This document shows positions 1-6,308 of a stretch of DNA of 24,844 nucleotides, piece by piece. Position numbers and translations under genes: made by a program. The stretch is from a virus. The first letter of the stretch is position 1. Each line of letters begins with the position of its first letter. The stretch lies in IMG/VR virus record IMGVR_UViG_3300032562_000168, positions 1-24,844 of that record. One strand, written 5' to 3'. The notes under the pieces were generated by a model that was not told the DNA's origin, did not search any database, and saw nothing but the letters and a program-made list of their open reading frames with translations.

Positions 1-123
1 TTTATGGACCCGAACAAGCAGGTGGTTATTTTAACAAATATGATAAAAGACCACGAAAACATCAACTGGTTTACCCAATTCCCGGCTTGCGTGGCAAAAT
101 ACGGACAGCCACCGGCTAATTAG
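1..123 (+). CDS. C-terminal end of an unknown protein (5' truncated or very short)
   Basis: The frame is open from the first base and stops at TAG (121-123). An ATG at 4-6 would give a 39-residue protein, but the frame is also open before it, so this is more likely the tail of a gene that begins outside the window. The visible residues include hydrophobic and aromatic stretches (VVILTNMIKD, NINWFTQFP) with no family motif I recognise. The stop codon is one base from the DnaA-box-like sequence of the next promoter, so the gene ends a transcription unit on the left. No function can be assigned. Confidence 0.5.
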   Translation, partial: FMDPNKQVVILTNMIKDHENINWFTQFPACVAKYGQPPAN

Positions 124-172
124 TTATCCACAACTGACAAGGTTTGACAGGACTTTACAGGCGGATTATAAT
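124..172 (+). promoter_or_regulatory. Promoter P1: consensus sigma70 promoter with upstream DnaA box
   Basis: TTGACA at 144-149 and TATAAT at 167-172 are separated by exactly 17 bases, a perfect sigma70 match. A perfect 9-mer DnaA box, TTATCCACA, lies at 124-132, followed by TGACAAGG (136-143), which is partly repeated at the -35 element (TTTGACAGG). The same arrangement with the same spacing recurs at 5960-6008. Transcription is expected to start about 7 bases after the -10, at or beside the A of the ATG at 179, so the message would be leaderless or nearly so. Confidence 0.85.
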
Positions 173-178
173 GTAAAT

Positions 179-865
179 ATGAACAAAGAACAATTTTTAT
201 CAAAAGTTAAAAAAAGCAAAGATTGTTGGATTTGGCAAGGAGCAATTAGTGGTAGAGGATATGGAAATGTCACATTTGACGGGAGAACGACTGGAGCACA
301 CAGAGTATCATACATTTTATTCAAGGGTGAAATCGTCGGGACAAAAGACGTATGCCACACATGTGATAATCCGAGTTGCGTAAACCCTAAACATTTATTT
401 TTGGGAACTCGAACAGATAACATGCACGATGCGATGAAAAAAGGACGAATAGCATGTGGAGAAAGATGCCCTCAACACATATTAAACGGAAACCAGGTAG
501 AGAAAATACGCAAGATTTATGAAGCAGGTGGAAGAACTCAAAGATCAATCGCAAAACAATTCGGGGTCGACTATAGAAGAATTAATGACATAATAAAAAA
601 TAACAATTGGAAAATGAGCAACGAGAAAAAAGTAAAAATTGAATTAGATAAGTGGTATAATATGCAAGAAATAGTCCGGGAAAAAATGTTCCCATGGGCA
701 TTGTCATTCTGGTCAGTCAGAAGAATTGTAGATCAGGACAGAATAAACAGCAACATACTAAAGGCGAACATCACCGGAGACGGCAGAGCAAAAAAATATC
801 ATTTCAAAGGAGAAAATATAATTAAGTTTATCAAAGAGTTTGAGGCAGGAAAAATCAAACTATAA
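179..865 (+). CDS. HNH homing endonuclease fused to a helix-turn-helix protein
   Basis: The 228-residue product has three parts. Residues 16-91 form an HNH nuclease module of the phage homing type: CWIWQG, then AHR (H41), then a Cys-rich core with H60, C62, C67, N69 and H72 (CVNPKHL), then LGT. Residues about 104-145 are the helix-turn-helix segment often found at the C-terminus of such enzymes, ending in NNNWK. From M146 (ATG at 614) a different domain starts, with WYNMQEI and a later KKYHF strand, resembling a small MerR/excisionase-type DNA-binding protein. The simplest reading is an endonuclease gene inserted upstream of, and in frame with, an older 83-residue gene at 614-865. The start at 179 lies exactly where transcription from P1 should begin. 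Whether one fused protein or two proteins are made is unknown. Confidence 0.85.
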   Translation: MNKEQFLSKVKKSKDCWIWQGAISGRGYGNVTFDGRTTGAHRVSYILFKGEIVGTKDVCHTCDNPSCVNPKHLFLGTRTDNMHDAMKKGRIACGERCPQHILNGNQVEKIRKIYEAGGRTQRSIAKQFGVDYRRINDIIKNNNWKMSNEKKVKIELDKWYNMQEIVREKMFPWALSFWSVRRIVDQDRINSNILKANITGDGRAKKYHFKGENIIKFIKEFEAGKIKL

Positions 866-875
866 AACAAAAAAA

Positions 876-1220
876 ATGGATGCAACACAATCAATAGCAA
901 AATATTCAAGGGCGGTGCAGGCGATGAAAGCCCATCAGGAAGAAAACAAGCCGGTGTTTGACAGACACAAAGAGCTTATGATGCAAATATTAGATGCAGA
1001 CAACGAACTGCGCGATGCAGTAGCCGAAAGCGGAGCCAGCATAAGTGACGACTTCACAGTAGTGACAGTCACACCGCAGACACAGACATTCGCAGACATC
1101 GTCGCCATAGACAAGCTAATAGCCGAGGGAAAAATCCCGGCAACATTAAGAGCCGAGATTGTAAAAACAGCCCAAAGGCCTCCGAGAATCACAGTCGGAG
1201 AAAAACACGTAAATAAATAA
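876..1220 (+). CDS. Conserved-looking phage protein of unknown function, upstream of RecT
   Basis: The frame extends upstream to an ATG at 840, but that start lies inside the previous gene. The ATG at 876 follows an A-rich run just after the previous stop (865), the usual start context here, giving 114 residues. The protein begins with a charged, helix-prone segment (KAHQEENKPVF, RHKELMMQIL) and continues into a more beta-like region (DDFTVVTVTPQTQ) and a basic tail. I recognise no family. Its position two genes upstream of recT in the same unit suggests a recombination accessory or host-nuclease inhibitor role, but that is inference from context only. Confidence 0.75.
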   Translation: MDATQSIAKYSRAVQAMKAHQEENKPVFDRHKELMMQILDADNELRDAVAESGASISDDFTVVTVTPQTQTFADIVAIDKLIAEGKIPATLRAEIVKTAQRPPRITVGEKHVNK

Positions 1221-1221
1221 C

Positions 1222-1404
1222 ATGGAGGAAGAACTTTTGCAGAGTTTGCTAAACATTGACGACGACGAAGACTGGGACAACGATGACGACGAGGACGAAA
1301 ACGAGGACGGCGACCCGATGGACGACGACTCGGGAGACGAGGACGACAGTATGGACGAACCGGCAGAATTTTGGGATGATAGACCCGATTCGTCAGGATT
1401 ATAA
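1222..1404 (+). CDS. Very acidic 60-residue protein (possible DNA mimic)
   Basis: The gene starts one base after the preceding stop, in the context AAATAACATG. By hand count 31 of 60 residues are Asp or Glu, with one Arg and no Lys. The centre is runs of D and E broken by N, G, M and S; the ends carry hydrophobic or aromatic patches (LLQSLL, EFWDD). No domain is recognisable. Such composition is known from DNA-mimic proteins of phages (Ocr-like restriction inhibitors, some anti-CRISPRs) and from acidic protein-interaction tails of single-strand-binding proteins. Either role would suit a gene directly before recT, but neither is shown by the sequence. Confidence 0.7.
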   Translation: MEEELLQSLLNIDDDEDWDNDDDEDENEDGDPMDDDSGDEDDSMDEPAEFWDDRPDSSGL

Positions 1405-1416
1405 ATAATTTAATTT

Positions 1417-1429
1417 TTATCAAAAACAT
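1417..1429 (+). promoter_or_regulatory. Leader element TTATCAAAA-N4 before the recT start
   Basis: TTATCAAAA at 1417-1425 is followed by four bases (acat) and the ATG at 1430. The same nonamer at the same distance precedes the ATGs at 2615 and 6050. There is no Shine-Dalgarno sequence, so this is a candidate translation-initiation element. Confidence 0.6.
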
Positions 1430-2311
1430 ATGGCAGAGCAACCAAAAAGCACTCACATTGCGACGACGCCGAACAAGAAGCCGGCGACGCTAATTGAGCA
1501 ACTAAAAAAAGACATGACCGGCGAATTAATGACGCAGGTCAAAAATTACTACGCCGGAAACAAAGAAGAAGCGATGCGCTTCATGACCTCGGCTGTAGAA
1601 TACGTGCGAAGAACTCCAAAACTGCTCCAATGCGACAAGCCCTCTTTAATGATGGCTTTTTTGCAATCCGCGCAATTCAGATTTTTGCCGAGCGGAGTGT
1701 CGGGAGAAGCATACGTCATACCATACGGTAACCAGGCGAAATTCCAAATTGGATACCAGGGCGTGATAACCCTGCTTTACCGGACAGAAAAAGTCTCGAC
1801 AATCAACGCACAGATTATTTATCAAAATGACACATTTGAATACGAGGAGGGACTGGAGCCGAAGCTAATCCACAAACCAGCATTGTTTGGAAAGCCCAAA
1901 GGAGAGGCAATCGGAGTTTATGCGGTCGCAACAATGAAAGACGGACACAGGATATTCAAGGTCATGGACAAAGAAGCGGTGATGGCGATTAAGAACTTAA
2001 GCAAGGCAAAAAACGTGGCAGACAGCCCGTGGAACAGCGACAAAGACCCGGAAAAATGGATGTGGAAGAAGTCGTGCCTGCTCCAATTATCAAAACTTTT
2101 GCCAAAAACACCGGACTTGCAGAAAGCCATCGAAAAGGATATGGACGGCGAGGGCATGGATAAAGGAGACCTGGACGCCGGCGGTCCGGCAGTCGGTGCC
2201 TCATACCACAACCCGAAAGATTTGGAAGCCGAAGAAGCGAAGATAAATGAGCAAGGGCAAAAAGCCGTAGACGACATCCCAATTATTAACGAAGACGAAT
2301 ATCCAAAATAA
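1430..2311 (+). CDS. recT: RecT-family single-strand DNA annealing protein
   Basis: RecT proteins coat single-stranded DNA left by a 5'-3' exonuclease and anneal it to a complementary strand, driving phage recombination. This 293-residue protein has the family layout: an N-terminal helical part in which residues 45-90 contain AMRFMTSAVEYVRRTPKL and LMMAFLQSAQ, the signature GEAYVIPYG followed by AKFQIGYQGVITLLYRT (about residues 92-119), and the later WMWKKSCLLQLSKLLPK segment (about 208-225). The C-terminus is acidic, which is common in annealing proteins. The start is fixed by the TTATCAAAA-N4-ATG leader. The usual partner, a RecE-type exonuclease, is absent nearby; the nuclease-translocase fusion at 2615 is the likely replacement. 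Confidence 0.95.
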   Translation: MAEQPKSTHIATTPNKKPATLIEQLKKDMTGELMTQVKNYYAGNKEEAMRFMTSAVEYVRRTPKLLQCDKPSLMMAFLQSAQFRFLPSGVSGEAYVIPYGNQAKFQIGYQGVITLLYRTEKVSTINAQIIYQNDTFEYEEGLEPKLIHKPALFGKPKGEAIGVYAVATMKDGHRIFKVMDKEAVMAIKNLSKAKNVADSPWNSDKDPEKWMWKKSCLLQLSKLLPKTPDLQKAIEKDMDGEGMDKGDLDAGGPAVGASYHNPKDLEAEEAKINEQGQKAVDDIPIINEDEYPK

Positions 2312-2312
2312 A

Positions 2313-2516
2313 ATGGAAAGTTTAATTTTTAAAGATAGTCGAGGTGCAATCCGTGCAAAAGAACATTGGCTGGAGACAGGTCACAAAATGATAGAAACCG
2401 GAGAAACCAAAGACAATATGAAAGGCGACGAAAGAGATTATATTTATAGGTACAAATGTCAGGAGTGCGATTTTGGATCAGTGGGAGGGAAAAGAGTTCA
2501 TTTGTGGAAATATTAA
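2313..2516 (+). CDS. Small protein with a single CxxC knuckle, unknown function
   Basis: This 67-residue ORF begins one base after the recT stop and ends just before a strong terminator, so it is the last gene of the first unit. Its C-terminal half reads YKCQECDFGS with a later HLWKY, so one CxxC and one His could form half of a zinc site, with the other ligands missing or provided by a partner. The rest is charged and probably helical. Tight coupling to recT argues that it is real. No function is assigned. Confidence 0.65.
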   Translation: MESLIFKDSRGAIRAKEHWLETGHKMIETGETKDNMKGDERDYIYRYKCQECDFGSVGGKRVHLWKY

Positions 2517-2521
2517 AAAAG

Positions 2522-2540
2522 GGGCGGAAACGCCCTTTTT
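2522..2540 (+). terminator. Rho-independent terminator with a GAAA tetraloop
   Basis: GGGCG (2522-2526) pairs with CGCCC (2531-2535) around a GAAA (GNRA) tetraloop, preceded by an A-run and followed by TTTTT. It closes the unit ending at 2516, immediately upstream of promoter P2. Confidence 0.85.
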
Positions 2541-2542
2541 AG

Positions 2543-2597
2543 TTATCCACTCATTGACAAGGGTTTGTAAGAAATGATAAGATTAAGATAATATAAT
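2543..2597 (+). promoter_or_regulatory. Promoter region P2 with near-consensus DnaA box
   Basis: TTATCCACT at 2543-2551 matches a DnaA box at 8 of 9 positions and is followed by TGACAAGG (2555-2562), as in P1. By alignment with P1 and P3, the -35 is probably TTGTAA (2565-2570), with GATAAT (2587-2592) as the -10 at 16 bases. A TTGACA at 2554-2559 and a TATAAT at 2592-2597 also exist but are 32 bases apart, so they do not pair with each other. A TGATAAGA box lies between them (2575-2582). The exact start is uncertain; that this is a promoter region is well supported. Confidence 0.65.
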
Positions 2598-2601
2598 TAA
2601 T

Positions 2602-2614
2602 TTATCAAAACCAC
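2602..2614 (+). promoter_or_regulatory. Leader element TTATCAAAA-N4 before the nuclease-translocase start
   Basis: TTATCAAAA at 2602-2610, then ccac, then ATG at 2615. Sequence and spacing match the elements at 1417 and 6037. Confidence 0.6.
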
Positions 2615-4747
2615 ATGAAGAAAGAGCAACAACAGGCAGAGCCGAAGACGGCGCTCATGCCCGTGAACAGAATGAGCTACTCAGGACTGACGCAACTTTT
2701 GCGCAACCCTTTGATTTTCAAGCTCAAGTTTATACTCGGAGTTTACGATGGGAAAATCGGAGTCCAGGGAATGATAGGCAGAGCGTCGCACGAAGCCCTC
2801 AAAGTCTATTACGGACCCGTAACGCACCCGGAAATATGGGGCGAGCCAAGACCGCACGACGATGCGGTAGCAAACGCAATCGACGCCGGAGCCAAGTACC
2901 TCGAGGACTTTGAGGACTCATACATAAACTACGGCAAGACCGGAAGCAGAGAGCAACTGCTCAAAGGCTACCACCAGGCGATGCAATTTTATTTCAGCGA
3001 GGAGCCGGAATACAATGAGATTTTATTCTCAGAAGAAAAGCTGGAAGCTAACCTCGAAACCGTGGACGGAGACAAACTGCCATTGCCTGGCACTTTTATA
3101 CCTGACATAGTCCACAAAAGAAAAGACGGCGGAGTGGAAATCATAGACACAAAATTCGTAAAGAGCTTCACAGATTACGAGACCGAAGACTACATAAAAA
3201 TCATACAGGCACAATTCGGCTGGCACGTCTTGAAAGGACAGACAGACATTGTGGCCGACCGGATGATTTTCAGGGAAATAAAAACCACAGAAAACACGCG
3301 CGAGAACGCAGGCAAGCCACAAATAAGAGACTACGTTATACCATTTGCACACGAGCAATACAGGATTATTTTTTATAACTTATACAAAGACGTGGTGAGA
3401 TTTTTGAGCAACCCGGACAGCATTTATTTGCCGAACTTGAGCGACCCATTTGACGGAGAACAGGCAGGACTTTTATACAGCCAAGGATTGCTGAACGCCG
3501 ACATGAGCGACGTGGAAGTGATGCACAAAGTAAAAGACGTGCAACTCGTATCAAAGAAATTCATAGCCAGCAGACTCGACAAAGTGGAAAACCAATACTT
3601 GAATCCGGAAGAAAAAATCAAATTGAGGATGGCAGAGTTTGGCATACCAATCGAGCCGGTGGAAGTAAAGAAAGGAACCAGCGTAACGCAATACAGATTT
3701 AAAGTCTCCGCCGGAGTGAGAATGGGAGTCTTTGAAAAGCATAAAGCCGACATTGCCCGAGCCATTGAAGCCAAGACCGAAATCAGGATTTTGGCACCGA
3801 TACCAGGAACATCGCTGGTTGGCATTGAGGTGGCAAACGACGAAAGGAAGACCGCATATTTGAGCAAGGAACACTTCAAAGCTGGGACATTGAGCCTGCC
3901 AATCGGCGTGGACGTCCATGGAGAAGCGCACCTGATGCCATTAGACGAAATGCCCCACCTTTTAATTGCCGGAAGCACAGGATCAGGCAAGAGCGTACTT
4001 TTACACTCAATGATTACCGCACTAACAAAGCAGATGCCGGCAGAGAAAATGGGACTGGTGCTGATAGACCCGAAGCGCGTGGAGCTGGTGGCATTTAAAA
4101 CCGTAAAACAGTTGCTCGGCGGAAAAATTGTATACGAATACGAGGAAGCATTGACGATTTTGAAAGGATTATCGGACGAAATGGAGCGAAGATATAAGAT
4201 TTTAGAACGCCACAAAGCGAGAAACATCGCCGAATACAACTACGACCAGGACACCGTAAACCCGAAATACAAGAACAAACTGCCCTACATTGTGGTGGTG
4301 ATAGACGAATTCGCAGACTTAATATTGCAAGGAAAAGCCGTGGAACGCAGGAAAAAAAGCGCCAGCTCGCTGAAAAACATCGCAGCAAGGGCAAAGGTCG
4401 AGCAGACAGCACGAACAATGGCTAAGATGGGCATACCATACGACCCAAAGGTTGAGACCACAGACGAGGAACCGCCGGCAGACGAGATGATTGCCAGGTT
4501 AGCACAGATGGCACGTGCGGTGGGCATTCATTTGATTATAGCAACGCAGAGACCGAGCGTGGACGTGATAACAGGGTTGATTAAAGCGAATTTTGTTAGT
4601 AGAATAGCTATGACGACGGCAAGTGCGACAGACAGCAAAGTTATCCTGGGAGTAGAGGGAGCCGAAAAGCTGGCTGGTAAAGGTGACTTATTATTCATGA
4701 CACCAGGGCAACCACTCGTACGTCTTCAGGGATTATTAAACAAATAA
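2615..4747 (+). CDS. Fusion of a RecB/Cas4-type PD-(D/E)XK nuclease with an FtsK-type DNA translocase
   Basis: The 710-residue protein joins two enzymes. Residues about 20-260 resemble the RecB/Cas4 nuclease family: SYSGLTQLLRNP near the start, GxxxH with H59, an acidic metal ligand D164 (TFIPDIV), the D178-T-K180 core (EIIDTKF), and a Gln motif at 198 (QAQFGWHV). The Cys of iron-sulphur Cas4/AddB enzymes are missing. Residues about 350-710 resemble the FtsK/SpoIIIE motor: an N-terminal alpha/beta region ending PGTSLVGIEV, Walker A GSTGSGKS (K459), LIDPKRVEL (483-491), Walker B VVIDEFADL (D564, E565), then HLIIATQRPSVDVITGLIKA (639-658) and KGDLLFMTPG. The sequence-reading gamma domain of FtsK is absent. 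An uncharacterised lysine-rich insertion (about 575-623) follows Walker B. Next to RecT, it may act as a motor-driven exonuclease that resects DNA ends; that role is inference. Confidence 0.9.
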   Translation: MKKEQQQAEPKTALMPVNRMSYSGLTQLLRNPLIFKLKFILGVYDGKIGVQGMIGRASHEALKVYYGPVTHPEIWGEPRPHDDAVANAIDAGAKYLEDFEDSYINYGKTGSREQLLKGYHQAMQFYFSEEPEYNEILFSEEKLEANLETVDGDKLPLPGTFIPDIVHKRKDGGVEIIDTKFVKSFTDYETEDYIKIIQAQFGWHVLKGQTDIVADRMIFREIKTTENTRENAGKPQIRDYVIPFAHEQYRIIFYNLYKDVVRFLSNPDSIYLPNLSDPFDGEQAGLLYSQGLLNADMSDVEVMHKVKDVQLVSKKFIASRLDKVENQYLNPEEKIKLRMAEFGIPIEPVEVKKGTSVTQYRFKVSAGVRMGVFEKHKADIARAIEAKTEIRILAPIPGTSLVGIEVANDERKTAYLSKEHFKAGTLSLPIGVDVHGEAHLMPLDEMPHLLIAGSTGSGKSVLLHSMITALTKQMPAEKMGLVLIDPKRVELVAFKTVKQLLGGKIVYEYEEALTILKGLSDEMERRYKILERHKARNIAEYNYDQDTVNPKYKNKLPYIVVVIDEFADLILQGKAVERRKKSASSLKNIAARAKVEQTARTMAKMGIPYDPKVETTDEEPPADEMIARLAQMARAVGIHLIIATQRPSVDVITGLIKANFVSRIAMTTASATDSKVILGVEGAEKLAGKGDLLFMTPGQPLVRLQGLLNK

Positions 4748-4748
4748 C

Positions 4749-5258
4749 ATGACGCAAAAAGTTGATTTAATAAATAAAAAATTCGGTAGGCTTACAGTTT
4801 TTGAGCCTGCCGAAAGTGGAAAGGATGGGCGAGCGAGATGGAAAACAGAGTGTGAGTGCGGAAAGATAATAATTGTTAGAGGTAAAAATCTATTAAGAGG
4901 GAACACAACAAGTTGCGGTTGCAGAAAAAAAGAGGGAACTCACACGACACATGGACTAAGCAAAGGAAAAAATCGAATTTACAACATATGGCTCGGAATG
5001 AAACAGAGATGCAATTACAAAAAAGCCATAAATTATAAAAATTACGGAGGTAGAGGAATCAAGGTTTGTGAACGATGGAAAAAGTTTGAGAATTTTTTTG
5101 AAGACATGGACAAATCATACAAAATTCATTTAAAAGAATTTGGAAAAATAAACACAAGCCTCGACCGAATAGACAACGAAAAAGGATACTCAAAAGAAAA
5201 TTGTAAATGGTCGACAAAAACAGAGCAATATTTTAATAGCAGAAGCATAAAAAACTAA
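4749..5258 (+). CDS. Homing-endonuclease-like protein (AP2-like DNA-binding module, LDRIDN core)
   Basis: The 169-residue protein has the two-part layout of free-standing mobile nuclease-associated genes in phages. The N-terminus (residues 8-60) is an AP2-like module with KKFGRLTVFE, a CECG, and TTSCGC. The C-terminus has IWLGMKQRC, NYGGRGIKVCERW, and SLDRIDNEKGYSKENCKW. The same C-terminal block recurs in the gene at 8300, so the two are paralogues. It starts one base after the translocase stop and is separated by four bases from the next gene, as expected for a mobile gene slotted between two phage genes. The codons are more AT-rich than those of the neighbours. Cleavage activity is not proven by the motifs alone. 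Confidence 0.75.
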   Translation: MTQKVDLINKKFGRLTVFEPAESGKDGRARWKTECECGKIIIVRGKNLLRGNTTSCGCRKKEGTHTTHGLSKGKNRIYNIWLGMKQRCNYKKAINYKNYGGRGIKVCERWKKFENFFEDMDKSYKIHLKEFGKINTSLDRIDNEKGYSKENCKWSTKTEQYFNSRSIKN

Positions 5259-5262
5259 AATC

Positions 5263-5907
5263 ATGAACAACGACCACTACCACCCATCAAAAATAAAACC
5301 GCTTGTGCAGATTATCGTCGACACGATAAAAAGGAATCCCGAGTTTTTAACAAACATTGATTATTTAATGGCACAGCTGGGCACGACAATCCCTGGACTT
5401 ACGGACCCGAAGAAGTGCATAAATTGCGACGCAAGCATGGCAGAGTACATATTTAATTTTTCAATTTTGGATGCATTTCTTTTGCAGGCGATGGCCGAAA
5501 ACGTGCGAGAAAAAATGAGCCAGGGCGTTCCATTTACCGAAGCCAACCGAATCCACGTCTCATCGCTTAAAAACACCACCAGCACCGTAATAGACCGCAA
5601 AACCATAGCATCAAAACAGGGTTTGATAGCGAAATACATGGTGGACAAGAAGCAGGTGCGCGGAACGTGGGTGATTACAACCGCAGGATGGGCAGCACTG
5701 CGCGGAGAGCCGGTCCAAGAATGGTGCAGAGTTTGGAGAGGTGCTATTTTGGAAAGAAGTGAAACAAAAACATCCATACCGCAGATTTTTTCAGGATACA
5801 AATCAAGGAACGCAATGACCGGAGGCAGGCACATGCCGACAATCCAGCGATACAACAAAGACGAGTGGGTAAACATCGCAGGATACCATCAGGGCAAGAT
5901 TTTATAG
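5263..5907 (+). CDS. Phage protein with a winged-helix-like region, unknown function
   Basis: The 214-residue product starts in the context AAAATCATG and ends 21 bases before a terminator stem. Residues about 50-56 contain KKCINCD, a CxxC. The middle (about 112-158) reads like a winged helix, with SKQGLIAKYMV followed by GTWVITTAGWAALRGEP, a pattern of helix, wing strand ending in Trp and Thr, and final helix. A C-terminal region rich in Arg, Lys and aromatics follows. A DNA-binding or regulatory role is plausible, but I cannot name a family. It is the last gene of the unit driven by P2. Confidence 0.8.
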   Translation: MNNDHYHPSKIKPLVQIIVDTIKRNPEFLTNIDYLMAQLGTTIPGLTDPKKCINCDASMAEYIFNFSILDAFLLQAMAENVREKMSQGVPFTEANRIHVSSLKNTTSTVIDRKTIASKQGLIAKYMVDKKQVRGTWVITTAGWAALRGEPVQEWCRVWRGAILERSETKTSIPQIFSGYKSRNAMTGGRHMPTIQRYNKDEWVNIAGYHQGKIL

Positions 5908-5928
5908 GCTGAGCAACGAGTTAAAGAG

Positions 5929-5949
5929 ACCGCCACCTGGCGGTTTTTT
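5929..5949 (+). terminator. Rho-independent terminator
   Basis: CCGCC (5930-5934) pairs with GGCGG (5939-5943) around ACCT, extended by an A-T pair (5929/5944) and followed by a T-run. It ends the transcription unit that started at P2, immediately before promoter P3. Confidence 0.85.
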
Positions 5950-5959
5950 CTTACAAAAG

Positions 5960-6008
5960 TTATCCACAGATGATAAGATTTGACAAGGAATTATAACGGA
6001 ATTATAAT
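5960..6008 (+). promoter_or_regulatory. Promoter P3: consensus sigma70 promoter with upstream DnaA box
   Basis: TTGACA (5980-5985) and TATAAT (6003-6008) are 17 bases apart. A perfect DnaA box TTATCCACA lies at 5960-5968, then TGATAAGA (5971-5978). The distance from DnaA box to -10 is 43 bases, exactly as in P1, so the two are copies of one regulatory module. It would drive the leader ORF and the replication initiator. Confidence 0.85.
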
Positions 6009-6036
6009 AAAGGAAATTAGATTAATTTTCTATTAA

Positions 6037-6049
6037 TTATCAAAACCAA
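6037..6049 (+). promoter_or_regulatory. Leader element TTATCAAAA-N4 before the 14-codon ORF
   Basis: TTATCAAAA at 6037-6045, ccaa, then ATG at 6050. The match to the elements before two solid genes (1430, 2615) is the main evidence that the short ORF is translated. Confidence 0.55.
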
Positions 6050-6094
6050 ATGTGCAATAAAATTGCTGAAAAAACAAACGGAGCAGGAGCGTAG
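6050..6094 (+). CDS. 14-codon leader peptide candidate
   Basis: ATG at 6050 opens a 14-residue ORF (MCNKIAEKTNGAGA) ending in TAG at 6092-6094. It carries the same start leader as longer genes, lies between promoter P3 and the first gene of the replication unit, and its last codons overlap the 5' arm of the hairpin at 6082-6113. That geometry is typical of translational attenuators, where ribosome position decides whether the downstream hairpin forms. It has no run of one amino acid that would indicate the controlling signal. Alternatively it is what remains of a deleted gene. Confidence 0.4.
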   Translation: MCNKIAEKTNGAGA

Positions 6095-6118
6095 CCAAAA
6101 AAGCCGACCTGCTTTTTT
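6082..6118 (+). terminator. Attenuator-like terminator within the leader of the replication unit
   Basis: AGCAGG (6082-6087) pairs with CCTGCT (6108-6113) around a 20-base loop that contains GTAGCC and AAAAAAGCC; T-rich sequence follows. The terminator lies between P3 and its genes and overlaps the end of the leader ORF, so conditional termination is possible. The long loop makes it weaker than the two terminators upstream. Confidence 0.45.
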
Positions 6119-6123
6119 AATTT

Positions 6124-6306
6124 ATGCAAATCGAAGAATACAAAATCAGGATGCGTGAAAAGGTACGGCTTTATTGGAGTCAGGGAGACCCACCGAAACT
6201 GATAAGCTACCGATTTGCAATCGAGCAAAAATTAATCCGTGAGATTTGCAAAGACGTTGTTGTTATTGAGCCGAAGAAAAGAAAAAAGTGCATAATTTAT
6301 TTATAA
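6124..6306 (+). CDS. Small basic protein of unknown function
   Basis: The 60-residue product starts 6 bases after the T-run of the leader hairpin and stops 2 bases before the initiator start. It is basic, with a helical first half (IEEYKIRMREKVRLYW) and a Lys-rich tail (EPKKRKKCIIYL). It may be a small DNA-binding or regulatory protein of the replication unit; no family is recognised. Confidence 0.55.
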   Translation: MQIEEYKIRMREKVRLYWSQGDPPKLISYRFAIEQKLIREICKDVVVIEPKKRKKCIIYL

Positions 6307-6308
6307 AA

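Noticed and set aside
2554-2597. TTGACA (2554) with TATAAT (2592) as one promoter
   Set aside because: The 32-base spacer is far too long for sigma70; the TTGTAA/GATAAT pair fits better and aligns with P1 and P3.
3424-4239. Minus-strand ORF of 271 codons
   Set aside because: It lies wholly inside the nuclease-translocase gene, whose frame carries all the motifs; the product has no recognisable domain and is a shadow of biased codons.
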